From positions 55,415,084 through 55,479,083 of the forward strand of contig CM043705.1 in assembly GCA_023935145.1 (NCBI GenBank): a stretch of 64,000 nucleotides of DNA. Direction: 5' to 3'. Source of the DNA: Bretschneidera sinensis (taxonomy: Eukaryota; Streptophyta; Magnoliopsida; Brassicales; Akaniaceae). A model generated the notes under the pieces. That model saw nothing but the letters and a program-made list of their open reading frames with translations, was not told the DNA's origin and made no database searches. This document shows positions 11,462 through 24,400 of this stretch, piece after piece. The translations under genes were made by a program, and so were the position numbers. How positions within the stretch are numbered: position 1 is the stretch's first letter; each line of letters begins with the position of its first letter.

Positions 11462-13410
11462 TGTAATATCCGTATTTTAAAAGTTGGGTAAGTGTATATT
11501 TTTATCAATATGACAAAGAGTTAAATCCCTGAATGGCTGAATGAAGATTTCTGGAGACCAAGGTTGAAAAGTAAAAAAAAAAAAAAAAAAAAAAAGTCAA
11601 CTTGGAACAGTAACTCGGGGCAGCATACCTACTGTCACCGAGAGAACAATTCCAAGTGGGATAGTTTATATATTGGTTTTTGTTGTTTAATGAGAAGTGG
11701 AGAACAAAACATAATGATGATGTTTTTATCATTATGTTTGTTTTTTTTTTATTAAATTGGTATCTTATGAAGACTTGAGGAAGAGGGAGGGGGGGCTGCT
11801 GATTTTCAGCCGAGCTCCCCTATAAATATGGGATATGGGTTCGTGTAATTACACGAAGAAATTTTCTTATAGTTTCAAATATTTCATCTGTGTCCTTAAA
11901 ACACTTGGGAGTTTAAAGAAAGGTGGAAGGAACAAAATTTTGAGGATCTTTTCAAAAATATTTCGGGAAGCTATCAAAATAGCAAAAGGTAATAAGGTAA
12001 TGTTATTTATCATTTATGAAAGTTTCAGGAGGTTAAAATAGAAAATTTTCAAACTGTGTAGTTTATGGAGAAAAGAAGAAATAATAAGAAATTTAAATTC
12101 TAATATTATGTCAGGTGTTGGTAGTCAACAATCGAGAGTAAATTCGAGGAAGATCGGGAAAGGCAAAGAGGTGGCCCACGAGTAGCTTTAAAGTGCTACG
12201 TGGTGAGTTGGAATCTTTATATTGTTTTTATATTTTCTACTGTTTTATATCATTGTTCATGCACATATGCATTAAATAATATAACCGAAAAAACCGGGAA
12301 GGCAACCGGTCTAATGAAATAACCGTGACAGCCGGTATATGCTGAGATGAAAAATAAAAACCATGACAGCCGGTATATGCTGGGATGAAAAGTGAAAACC
12401 GTGACAGCCGGTATATGCTGGGATGAAAAGTGAAAACCGTGACAGCCGGTATATGCTGGAATTAACCGGGAAGGCAGCCGGTCTGATGAGAATAAAAGAA
12501 CCAGGAGGGCAACCGGTCTAAGATAATAATAACCTGTCGACAGGTGGGAAGACGTTCCCATCATAATCATTCATGCATCTGCATCTGTTTTAATTATCAT
12601 TGCATTATTTGAAATGCTGAGATGTGGTATATTAATTGTGAATTAAATTATAGATGGCTGGGTCTCATAAAAAGAGACAGTTATAATGATGAGATGTGTG
12701 AGATGCTGAGTTGTAGTATATTAATTGTGAATTAAATTATAGATGGTTGGGTCTCATAAAAAGAGACAGCTATAATGATGAGATTTTCGAGATGCTGAGA
12801 TGTGATACTTTTTTGTGAATTTAATTATAGAAGGTTGAGTTTCATATAAAAAGACAGTGATAAGACTTATCTAAATAATGGACTTTTTGATATGAACCTC
12901 ATTACGAGGTAATTAGGAAATAATTGATAGTCTTAAGGTGAACCAATGATTGAGAAGAAGAGATTGATAGTAGAAAGCTGTTATCAGGTTACGCGAAAAA
13001 TAAATTTTAATATTAAAGGATTATTGATGGAATTTAGAATACTTTCAGTAAATTTAATTCGCTGAGCTTGTGAAGCTCACTCCTCATTGTTCAATGATTT
13101 CAGGTAGCAATCAAGATAAATAGTCTGGTGGGTTGAGAATCAGACGAGATCTTTTTCTATAAGCCAAGTACGTGTCAATATCCTCAAACAATCGAGTTAA
13201 AGACTTGTAAAAATTTTATTGTAAATATTCATGCATTTATGTATTTTTATGTTTAAGTGAATATCAGATTTATTTACCTCTCCTGTCAAAGAAAAGAGAA
13301 AAAAAAAACCTGGTAGTATTATATTTATTGTTGCATATATGTGTCGTGCTTGGATTTTCAAAATGTGATGACACCGTCCAGGGGTGGCCAATCTGGGATG
13401 GGTCGTTACA
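11462..13410 (+). repeat. 3' LTR of Ty3 copy A (about 1.95 kb, internally deleted)
   Basis: It is nearly identical to the 5' LTR apart from scattered substitutions, small indels and the loss of about 510 bp. The junction reads GTGAGTTGGAATCTTT at about 12202-12217. The four-unit GACAGCCGG array is retained at about 12320-12470. The element end is GTCGTTACA followed by the TTTAT target duplication. Confidence 0.95.
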
Positions 13411-14339
13411 TTTATACTACTGCATTGAAGTTCAAAATTGTACATGAAGCATCTTCCTGTTGCAAATGGGCAAAGAGTCAAATAAGTGGGTGATGGATTG
13501 TCCAAGGAAAGCCAGAAAAGGAAAGTGAGAAGGGGAGGAACGAAGGGACAAATTTTAGGCAATTGTAGTAGTTGTATAAATATTCATGATTGTATGCCAT
13601 TTGTTTGGTATGCTTGATGATTTATTATTCTCTGTTTAATTTCATTGTGACATTCAAGTCCAGCCAAGTGACATTTTTTCTCATGTAATGCATCACTTTA
13701 TCACTTTCATTTGAAATGCTACGTGGTTTTCATTTTTCCAAAATTCATCTTTGTAGCTATCTTCAAGACGTAACTGTCTTTGCCATTAAAGATGCACCAT
13801 GTTGTCAATGTTGGTTAAATGATCTTTCAGAATTCATTACTGATAGCAATAGGTGGAATCGAGAGATGAGTTTTGCTACTCTGCTTGCTAGCCCTGCCAA
13901 CGAGATTGTGTTTTATTTTCCTTTGTATGTTATAAATGTGGATTCTATTAATAGACTTTATATGTTAATCATGAGCAAAGTAACAATGGTATCAAATTTG
14001 TCTTTAATTTTTTTTTATATTTCTCATGTAAAATGATTGGTGATAAAAGGAAGACACTTTTTTTTCTTAGTTTTTTTCGTACAATAATCTAAAACAGAAA
14101 GTACTTGATACTGCTGCCTAAATCAATATGTTTTTATATAATCTATAACCCAAGCTTATGCTGCTGCTTAAATCAATATGTTTTTCTAAATTTATGTTGT
14201 TTTTTGATCAATGATATATAAAAAATACTAACATTTTAAAAATAAAATAATATTTATTATTTTCAAGTATTTGGTGTGTGCTTAAAAAAATTGTATTTAG
14301 TAATTATGAGAAATAAAATTAATTTTAGATATTAAAATT
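13411..14339. other. Non-coding DNA, inferred right part of the split Pack-type transposon
   Basis: After the TTTAT duplication the sequence is AT-rich. A 106-codon open frame at 13716-14036 has no recognisable domain and no splice context, so I do not call it a gene. No exon of the EamA transporter is evident. Confidence 0.5.
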
Positions 14340-14600
14340 TAAACTGAACACTGAAAACTGAAAGCTGAAAAATAATTACAAGAAAGTGTAGCCCAAACAG
14401 TTTTCTATTTTCAAAACAGTTTTTGAAAACTGATTATCCAAACAACATTTTACTGAAAACTGTTTTGGAAACAGTTTTCAAAACATTGTTATTCAAACAT
14501 GATTTCAAACACTGAAAACTGAAAACTGTTTTTGAAAACTATTTTCAAAAACTCTTTTCGAAAACGGTTTTCAAACACCGAAAACCCTCCCCAAACATGC

Positions 14601-15435
14601 TAATGTTTTAACTGATAACGAGGGGGGTATTTTAATTTAAAACGGTTAGTACGATGCTAACTTATAATTGTGTAAGTTAACAATCCTCTCTCTATGGCCA
14701 GGTTGCTGCTCAATAGCCAAACCGCATTGTCTTCAAAATTGCACTTGCTCTGAAAATTCCAAATCAAACTGAAGCACTTATTTGTACCTGCTTCAAAATG
14801 CAAAATGGGAGAGGTAGCAGAACTCCACTGCAAGTTAAAATCAGCTTATTTCTGATTAAAGATTTCTCGCAATCGATTGTTTCACTTCTCCCCACTTCAG
14901 TCTTCACATTCTTAAATCTTAATACTGGTTTCTTTTACACATTCAAATTCACATTATCTAATGGTCAAGTCTTCTGATTCCACCTATCATTACCATCAGT
15001 CAACTGATTGCAAGAAACTTGAAAAGATTTACATGTAAAATTCCCTCCATATGAGATGCAGTTCTAAGGCCCTGCCTTTGGCTAGGCCAAAAGATATGTT
15101 CAAGTAAGGATCCAAATGAAGCTCAAGATTTATGAATATAAATAAAACAATAATAGTACAACACTAACTTCTCCGTATATTCTAAATTAAGCAATACTTT
15201 TCTTCCAATGACTGCTATCTGAAAATTATTCAGACGGCCAAATTATAAATCTCATGCACGAAATGGCAGATTTTGAGCTCAAAACCACGAAATGGCTAAG
15301 CTCTTCCACCTTTTTTTATTTGTTTCCTTTCTTGGTAATCTGGCTTGAGTTCAAGTGACCTATATAACCAGCAATGAAATCCCCAACAAAGTTGCATGGT
15401 CAAATCAACAAAATGTAAGTTTCTACTTTGACATC
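14601..15435. other. Intergenic / 3' flank of the HGH1 gene
   Basis: This stretch lies downstream of the minus-strand HGH1 stop codon. It probably includes the HGH1 3' untranslated region nearest 15435. I see no coding sequence. The poly(A) site cannot be fixed by eye. Confidence 0.5.
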
Positions 15436-18400
15436 TCAGGTGATGGCTCCTCTGTCCCACTGCCATGAAACCAGCTGGTAAACAAAAAAGACAATCAATA
15501 TTTGTTGCAACAGTTAATTAAAAGAAGAATTGTGATCATAATTATGCATGAGAGATTAAATCTACCAAGGAGCCGATCTGCTCATATGCTTCCATTACTT
15601 TTGGATCATCCTCATCCTCATACCCTACTTTTAATATGTGCGGTCCATTAAAAGACCAAAAGGCTCTTCTGCCCGCCTCCTGGAAACATATGAAATCATA
15701 GATGTCATTCTTGTCATGACCTTTCTCCAAGAGATTCGCATACAGAAGGGTAAATAACAAATTGATTTCTCATTTAAAGACTACCATTATCTTTAAATGA
15801 GGGAAATTGCCCTCCAAGTCAGTTTCTAGAACATAGGCTGCATATACGGAGCCTCATTGGTTCATTATAGCAATCATCGTATTCATATAAACTAAATAAC
15901 AATTTATACAATCCCTATTATTTAACTGCAGAATATCAGTTTTATGTGGAAGACCGCAGTTTAAAGAAACCTTGTTACTAGAAACTATATATAGTGTTAG
16001 AGTTATTATTTTTATTTCCTTTATTTTTCATGAAGGGTAGGTTTGTACTTGAACTTATCTATCTCATATAAAAATAATATGTTAACAGGTGAAGGGTTAA
16101 TTGAATAAACCCTAAACCTTTCTTCTCCATCTTCTCTCTTTCTCTCTCTCATATCTAACCTAAACCCTATATTACAACTCAACTTGGTATCAGAGCCTCC
16201 TAATCGATCGTTGTGTGACAAATCTGAAGAATAGACGAGGAGCACAGCTAGAAATCATCAACACAGATCTGCTGACGTCAGCATATGACGTCAGCAAGGT
16301 AAGTTGATCCTCCCAATCTGGTCGACGCACCCAGGGAAAATTTTTGGTGAAGTTTCGTCGCGATCCTAAGTCGTTTGGTATGGTTTTCGAATTTTTCCAG
16401 ATTTTAGTGCGATTTTTAAAAACTCCAGTTTTTGGGACTTTGGATCGACTTTGTTGCTTGGGGTAGTCTCTATGGGTGCCGACTAGGTGTTTCTTGAGTG
16501 GCTTTGGTGTTGTTTTGATGTTTGGATCACAATTGGTTGTTTTTTTATATGATTTGAAGAGTTGGCTGTGTTCTTTCTTGAAGTCTGGCCTCAGCTTTCA
16601 TGGTTTCCTGCTTTTGCTGCTTTGGTATGGTGGTTGTAGCCTTGCTCTAATTCATCTTGTTGTGTAAAGAGAGCTGTTTCTGTGCCTTTCCATCAGTTTG
16701 TTGATCTTCTTGTGGATTTCTCAAGTGTTTTGGGAGGTTTGCCTTTTCTCAAGTCTGTTACTGTTTCTTTGACTGATTTAAGGGTCTATTGATTTAGTAT
16801 CAGATCTATTTTTGTTGTTTGAACCTTTTGTTTGAGATGGCAAAAGAGAAATCTAGCACTAAGACTGAAGAAAAACTCCCCATTTTTAATGTTAACAATG
16901 ATTTGCCTAAATCTATCACTTCGAAAAAGTTGAATGGTCTGAATTACATGGCTTGGGCACATGCAGTTAGAATTTATTTACGTGCACATTGAAAGTTGAA
17001 GTATTTGACTGACAATCCTCCTAGTGCTAGTGATCCAACTTATGAAGATTGGATTTGTGAGGACTCCGCTGTTATGGGATTACTATGGCATAGTATGGAT
17101 CTTGATATTGCTACCACCATTGAATTTTGTGACTCCTCCAAGAAAATTTGGGACTCAATTGCAGATTCATTTTCTCATCAGAGTAATGTTTCTCGTGTGT
17201 ATGAGCTCTATGAGAAAATTTTCATCACCAAACAGTTTAGGAAACCTTTAGCTAAGTATTATAGCACACTTAAGAATTTGTGGGATCAATTATTGCAGCA
17301 TAGGCCTTTTACCACTAATTTAGAGCAGCAGAAGAAGCAATGGGAGGAGTTTATGATTGCTAGCTTATTGTCTGGTTTGGACTCTGATCTTCGTGGCTTC
17401 AAAGATCAGATCCTTGCAAGTGAGACCTTGCCTACGGCTGCTAATGCCTATTCCCGGCCTTTGTGTTCTTCCCTAGGACAACATTCTCCCTTGATTAGTT
17501 CCCCTGTTACTTCTTCAGAGACTACTGCCTTGGTCTCTAACAGTGGAGGCCGTGGAGGATTTCGTGGTAGTTTTCGCGGTGGCCGTAATTTTCGTGGTGG
17601 TTCTCGTGGTGGTCGCGTTGGTGGACGTAGTGACAGGAAGTGCAATTATTGTGGGGATACAAATCACACTGAACCTTATTGCTTTCAGAAATATGGTAAG
17701 CCGAATTATGTGAATCAAGTCAGTGATGGTGTAGCACAGTCTCCAAGTATGGTACAGTCACAACCCACCTCTGTTGGATCTGCTTCTTCTAGTTCTGGTT
17801 CTCGTGATACGCTCAGTACTCAACTTGCCGAGCTTCTCGTCCAGCACTTGCGCATTGCACTTCCTTCTTTACAGCCTTCTTCCTCCTCTACTGCTACCTT
17901 AGCCAATTCAGGTAATATTGCATGTGTCGCAGCTTCTCCCTCTTCATGGATTATTGATTCTGGTGCTACAAAAAATATCTCTGGTTTATTATCTTGTTTT
18001 TCTGATTTAACACCTGCTAATCATCATATCGTGTTAGCTGATGGCTCTTCTCGGCTTATTCATGGACAAGGTGTTCTCCATCCCACCACCTCTCTCTCCT
18101 TACCTTCTAGTCTTTATATTCCTAATTTTCCCTTTAATTTACTCTCTGTTAGTCAGTTGACAAAAGCGTTACAGTGTGATATTCTTTTCACTCCTACTTC
18201 TTGTATTTTTCAAGACCTCAAGACCAAGAAGAAGATTGGTTCGGGGCATGAGAAGGACGGTCTCTATCTTTTGGATCCCGGTGAATTCCTATCTCTAAGT
18301 TCATCCGCTTTGTCTGCTACAGTTTCTCCTCTTCAGTGGCACTTCCGCTTAGGTCATCCATCTTTGGCTAAATTGAAGACTGTTATTCCCTTATTGAGTC

Positions 18401-21400
18401 CTTTGTCTAAATTAAAGTGTGAGGCATATCAGCTAGGGCAGCATCACCGTAGTTCTTTTCCAAGTAGTACTCATGATCGCCAGTTTGAGTCATTTGCTTT
18501 GGTTCATACAGATATTTGGGGTCCATCTCGAACTGCTACTTTGAGTGGTTTTCGTTATTTTGTTGATGATTATTCCCGAATGACTTGGTTGTTTTTAATG
18601 AAAGAGATATCTTAATTGCCTAGAATTGTTCTTCAATTTTATAATGAAATTCTTGTTCAATTTAATAAGTGTATTAAGATTTTTCGATCTGATAATGCCT
18701 TAGAGTATACCCAGACCATTATGAATTCATTTTGCATTGATAGAGGCATTATTTATCAAACTAGTTGTTCTCACACTTCCCAGCAAAATTGTGTGGCTGA
18801 GCGGAAACACCGCCATTTACTTTATATTGCTCCCACTTTAATGTTCAATATGAAGGTACCTAAACATTTTTGGGGTGATGCTGTTTTAACTGCTTATTAT
18901 CTCATTAATCGCATGCCTTCTACTGTTTTGAATCATAAATCCCCTTTTTCACTTGTTTATCCTGCTCAGCCTCCTTTCTCCCTCACTCCTCGGGTTTTTG
19001 GTTGTGTCGCTTTTGTTCATGTGCTTGATTTGCGTCAGGATAAATTATCTCCTCGAGCTTGGAAATGTGTCTTCCTTGGGTATTCCCGTACTCAAAAAGG
19101 CTATCGTTGTTACAGTACTGATTCTCGTCGTTACTTTGTGAGTGTTGATGTCACATTTTTTAAGTCTACTTCATTCTTTTCCTCCCAAGGTGAGAGTCTA
19201 TTTTCAGATCTCATATCTTGTCGTGAGGGGAGTGTTCTTTTCCCTCTCCTACTCTTCCGATGCCCATGTCTCCACCTATGGTCACTTCTCCGGTTTCCTC
19301 AACTCCTTCTAACCTTCCGTTGCAGGTATACCACCGATCTCAAGATAGGCGTATTATTTCTTATGGCCCTGTTCCTACAGCTTCAAGGTCGGAGGATCCT
19401 ATTTTGTCTCCTTCCTTGAACACCGATGATTTACCTATTGCTCTACGCCGAGGTAAAAGAACTTGTACACAACATCCTATTGCTCATTTTTTGTCTTATA
19501 GTCGTATTTCACCTTGTTTGCAGTCTTTTGCTTGTTCTTTGTCCTCTATTTCTGTTCCTTCATCCTATAAGCAGGCACTATCTTCTTCTTGTTGGAAACA
19601 AGCTATGGATGAGGAAATGAGCGCTCTTCACAAGAACCACACCTGGGAGCTTACTCCCCTTCCTCCAGGAAAACAGACAGTGGGTTGTCCTTGGGTTTAT
19701 ACTATTAAGTATCTTCCTGATGGTTCTATTGAACGTCTTAAAGCACGGTTGGTTGCGAAAGACTATACCCAAACCTATGGTGTTGACTACTTGGAGACCT
19801 TTTCCCCTGTTACTTGCCTAAACTCTGTTCGCATCTTGCTCTCAATGGTTGTTAATCGTTCTTAGCCTTTGTATCAATTTGATATCAAGAATGCATTCCT
19901 TCATGGTGATCTTCAGGAGGAAGTGTATATGGACCAACCACCAGGATATGTTGTTGCTGGGAATGGCCATCTTGTATGTCGTCTAAAGAAGGCCTTGTAT
20001 GGTTTGAAACAATCTCCTCGAGCTTGGTTTGATCGATTCAGTGCTATTGTTCTTGTATATGGATTCCAACGTTCTACCTCTGATCATTCTGTCTTTGTTC
20101 GTCATTCCACTGCTGGCACCATTGTTTTGATTGTTTATGTGGATGATATTATTGTTTCTGGGAGTGATTCCACTGGCATTGCTGATTTGAAGTGCTATTT
20201 GGGCCAGCAATTCCATACTAAGGACTTGGGTGCTCTTCGATATTTTCTTGGGATTGAAGTTGCTCGCTCTTCTCGGGGTCTTTCCCTTTCCCAACGGAAA
20301 TATATCCTAGACCTTTTTTCTGAAACCGGTCTCTTAGGCTCACGCCCTACGGATACTCCTATGGACTCTGTAGCAAAACTTGATAGTGAACAGGGTGATC
20401 TGTTTGTTGATGTTGGTCGATATCGTCGGTTGGTTGGAAAGTTAATCTATCTTACTGTTACTCGCCCTGACATTACCTATGCCGTTGGTGTCGTTAGTCA
20501 GTATATGCATGCTCCTCGACAACCTCATTTTGATGCTGTTTGTCGTATTCTCCATTATCTGAAGGGTACCTCTAGTAGAGGCTTGTTGTATAAACCCTCT
20601 ACTTCTCTTTCTATCACTGGCTTTAGTGATGCTAACTGGGCTGGTTCTCGTTCTGATTGGCGGTCTACATCCGGCTATTGTACCTTTGTTGGTGGGAATT
20701 TGGTTACTTGGAGGAGTAAGAAGCAAAATGTTGTTGCTCGTTCTAGTGCTGAGGCCGAGTATCGAGCTATGGCTCATTCGGCTTCTGAAATGTTGTGGGT
20801 TCGTGCTCTCCTTCGTGACCTTGGTATTGATGTTTCTGTTCCTTTGGAGATGTATTGTGATAATCAGGCTACTATTTTTATTACTACCTTTCATGAACGT
20901 ACCAAGCATATTGAAGTGAATTGTCACTTTATTCGAGACTTGTTGCTCCGGAAGGAGCTTATTACTCCATATGTTCGTTCGGGTGATCAGCTTGGTGATA
21001 TTCTCACAAAGTCTCTTGCTCTTACATCATTCCAGCAACTGTCTTCCAAGCTAGGCATGTTTGATTTGTATGCTCCAGCTTGAAAGGGAGTGTTAGAGTT
21101 ATTATTTTTATTTTCTTTACTTTTCCTGAAGGGTAGTTTTGTACTTGGACTTATCTATCTCATATATAAATAATATGTTAGCAGGTGAAGGGTTAATTGA
21201 ATAAACCCTAAACCTTTCTTCGCCATCTTCTTCTCTATTTCTCTCTCTCATATCTAACCTAAACCCTAGATTACAACTCAACTTATAGAAAAAGAATTTC
21301 CTAATCTTTTGACTTCAAATTCATAAAAGGAATATAAAAAACTATCTTATCATTAGGTATCCTTGATCTTGAAAAGAAAACAATTAATCAAGCCACAACG

Positions 21401-24400
21401 AATCTGATGATAAATGTATAGGTAAAGAACATAACCAACCCCTAGATAATTTTAAATGTAGAACCAACAATGAAGCAAGTATTATATATAGCTTAACAAA
21501 ATATTCAATTAGAACTGGGAAAAGGAAAAAAAAAAGTAATAATTATGACCTGTAACGTGATCAAATAAATAGCCTCTAGAGCTTGAATACGAATTTCCGG
21601 ATCATTTACTGGTTCCCGCTCAATTGAAAGTGCACTTCCAAGCTCAATTGGCATTTTTGAGGTGTCCTGCTCACTATAAATCTGAGAAAAGGTCACAAGA
21701 TCAATCAAAAAGAATTTAATGCATATGCTTTTGCAAAATGTGAGATAAGAAAGAGGGTGTAATAAATTTCAAAAGATTGCAATGAAGGGACAGAGAACAG
21801 TAAAATTATTCTTACTAAGAACTTGAAAACATTCAAAGAACAATACTATATAACTGTCAAATTAATCCGAAGAATGGGCAACTGGCATAAGTAGCACTTT
21901 CTACAACAGCATCGGGCAATTAGAGCATATGGAGAAGTAGCACTTGGTAAACCACCACACCCACCCACCTCTTAAAAGAAGAGATCTTATCCGTTGTAGC
22001 AAGCAAATTAATGATCTCAGCTCATGTGAACCCAGATAATAAGAATAATAAATTATAAATTTTCTGAAGGGGCCCCCCTCTTTTTTCTTTGGCACAGAAT
22101 TTACCTTTCTGCCAGCAACTGGCAGAAGCAGAGCTGGCCAAAGAAACTCAGATATCAAAAGCAAATTCTGCAGTTGATTCTCAGCCTCAAAACAGCAGTT
22201 TCGAATAGTTCCGGCTACCTGTAAGCAAACAAACATCAAAATTAATTTTTGCCAAGCTAAGCAATGGGCTATTAAAGCTTGATTTGGTTGAATTTGATTG
22301 TGCTTGGTCATGCTACCTAGAAAAGAGTATGCATTGTTTTAACCTGCCTTGTCAAGGCCAAAGTTGTTATCAAGCCTAATAAAGTTAACTAATTCATCAA
22401 TCCAATGTTAACTAAAAGCTTTAGCGTCTTTTAATATGCCTGGGTTTTACAGTCTCTGCGTCTTAAGTATTTTCCTTGGATAAGTTTCTAGGAAATACTC
22501 TAATAAGGTTGCAACACCTTTCTCAACTCAAGCATGGCCTGTACAAAAGGTAGACTAGCTTGTTAACAAGCCAAGCAGAAGTCCCAAACAACAAGTTCTA
22601 TCGATCCTGATTAATAATGTCCAAAAATAATATAACACTTGCAATCAGCACAAAAATTGGTTAACAGATTAATGACCCCTCAAGTCTTAATATTTTCTTT
22701 TTTAAAAAGGATAAGTATATTCCCACCTTTGCAACAGCTGCAAATTAACTACAGGAACTTTTTTTATTCTCTAGAAGAACTAAAGGAACTATATTGTCAC
22801 AGTAAGGACCCAAACAGTCTTTGTGGAGCCAAAGAGCATGTACCTTTTTCCATATCATTCACAAAGTTTGCAGAAGATTGGCCTTTTCAGAGAGGATTCA
22901 AATTTCGGGCTATGCATTATACTCAGAGGCACCAAAGAAATGCAGGGTGAACAACAGATGTGTATGCGAAGTGCTACATTTCCTTCAATATTAATTGTAC
23001 TGATAGAATGAAAAGATACATTTCTCTATATACATAATACGAGTGTATTAATTTAGAAGGCATCTAGAAGAAACTCATTATGTTGAAGTAATATTTCAAA
23101 ATACCCCTTTCTTTCGCAATGGACTAGTTGAATCGAATTGTCTAATAATCTGCTTTAGCAACCCTCTCTTAGGGTCCAGTAACATTTTCCTTCCTGCTTC
23201 TTTCTTTGATATGTTTACAAGTATTGAACCAACGTGCTCAAAAGGATCCTCTGGTAGATGCATAACAGAAAATGTCAGATAATAATTATGGAGAAACATA
23301 CTTATGTTCATTGATTAAAACCTAAAAACCACGATGTCATGCAACATGAAAAATAAGCTAGAGACAAAAAAAATCACATTTCTAAGAAAGTTACATTAAT
23401 GTTTTTTCTGAACTTCAAGGTGGAACAACCTCAAAGATCAGGTAGAATTTTGCCTGCCAGATGTGGGGTGTCTCAGCTTATCAAGAATATGATCTTTGTA
23501 AGAGTCTCAGCTTATCAAGAATATGATCTTTGTAGGAGAAGTTCTAATTATTCAAGATCTTCTGACCATGAAAGCTTTGGTGAGTCGCACCAAGCACATA
23601 TTGTTTGAACATAAAAAAAAAAAATTCAAAGAACATGTATATAGAAGAACTCTTTCGAGCAGAAAAGAAGCAAAACACACCGCTAGTTTCATTAGAAGAT
23701 CTGCAGAATGATCTCACGAGCTTCATAACATACAGTCCTTGCATCTTCTCATCTCCAGTCTAAGAAGCAAGCAAGTAAAATTTCGATCATGAATTACCAG
23801 GTAATGATATCAAACTAGTACTATCTTTAGGAAAAAAAATTGCGTATCCCCTCATAAGTTGTATTACTAACTGAAAAAATGGCATCTAATAGATAGCAAT
23901 TGGAAGAAAACTAAAAGGTAATGCCTTTCCTTTTAAATTTTATACAGGTTACCAAGACCACTAGCAACGATTGCATGAAGAGACCGAAAGGCACCTTAAG
24001 CAGGTAAGAAATACCATCATCCAACTGTGTGAGATTGACTAGGAGCATAACCAGCAACCGGGTAATGCTAGAGTCTGGCTTGTACAACAAATCCATGGCC
24101 ATTTTAATCATTCCCATTTCAACCATCTTAGCAGCTAGTGCTGAATCCTGTGAAAGATTTACAAGAGCTTCTGCAGCCGGTTCTGAAACCTCCTGAATCA
24201 GAGTAATTTGGTCAATCCACTACCGAAACTACAAGAGAATGAGAGCACAACTGAACACCTAGCAAAGTGCTAACTGAATCAAACTCCAAAAAAAATCTTT
24301 TCTTTTCTTTCTTGAGAATTACTATTTAACCATCAACTTTAAGGCTCTATTGAAGTTTTGCAGCCTTCCAATCCGAAAAAATGCAATCCAGGAAAAGTAA

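Larger units (their letters stand above)
4020..13410 (+). mobile_element. Ty3/gypsy chromovirus LTR retrotransposon (copy A), decayed coding region
   Basis: A complete plus-strand element starts TGTAATATCC and ends GGGTCGTTACA. It is flanked by a perfect 5-bp target-site duplication, TTTAT at 4015-4019 and 13411-13415. The order is 5' LTR 4020-6476, primer site 6481-6492, gag, protease, RT, RNase H, integrase with a C-terminal chromodomain-like end, polypurine tract, and 3' LTR 11462-13410. Domain order and the integrase C-terminus indicate the chromovirus branch, probably the Tekay/Del clade. Several stops and two frameshifts make it non-autonomous today, although the LTRs are still very similar. 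It is inserted inside the candidate Pack-type transposon, so it is younger than that element. Confidence 0.97.
1510..14600. mobile_element. Candidate gene-capturing TIR transposon (Pack-type), split by a Ty3 element
   Basis: The left end reads GGGTATGTCTGGGGAG and the right end, reverse complemented, reads GCATGTTTGGGGAGG. Both are followed inward by 160-250 bp rich in the words CAAACACTG and GAAAACTG in opposite orientation (left 1520-1680, right 14340-14590). This fits a TIR transposon with subterminal repeats. Between the ends lie a GC-rich coding-like fragment (1690-2061), exon 1 of an EamA transporter (2345-2425) and the Ty3 insertion. Without the Ty3 element the unit would be about 3.7 kb. 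No transposase is visible. The flanks (TTA left, TAA right) do not give an identical duplication, so the superfamily and even the pairing of these ends are inference. Confidence 0.42.
15995..21283 (+). mobile_element. Ty1/copia LTR retrotransposon inside HGH1 intron 7
   Basis: This 5.29-kb element is flanked by the 5-bp duplication TATAG (15990-15994 and 21284-21288). It has short LTRs (about 190 bp), a Met-tRNA primer site, one gag-pol frame with protease, integrase, RT and RNase H in copia order, and a purine tract before the 3' LTR. It lies antisense to HGH1, so its own signals would not terminate the host transcript in the sense direction. Both LTRs begin TG but end ACT rather than the usual CA. 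Stops at 16990, 18613 and 19863 and a frameshift near 19240 break the polyprotein. I have not assigned a copia lineage. Confidence 0.97.

Noticed and set aside
13716..14036. 106-codon plus-strand open frame
   Set aside because: No homology recognised, no splice or promoter context, AT-rich surroundings.
20442..20927. 161-codon minus-strand frame antisense to the copia RT-RNase H
   Set aside because: Shadow of the well-supported plus-strand pol frame.
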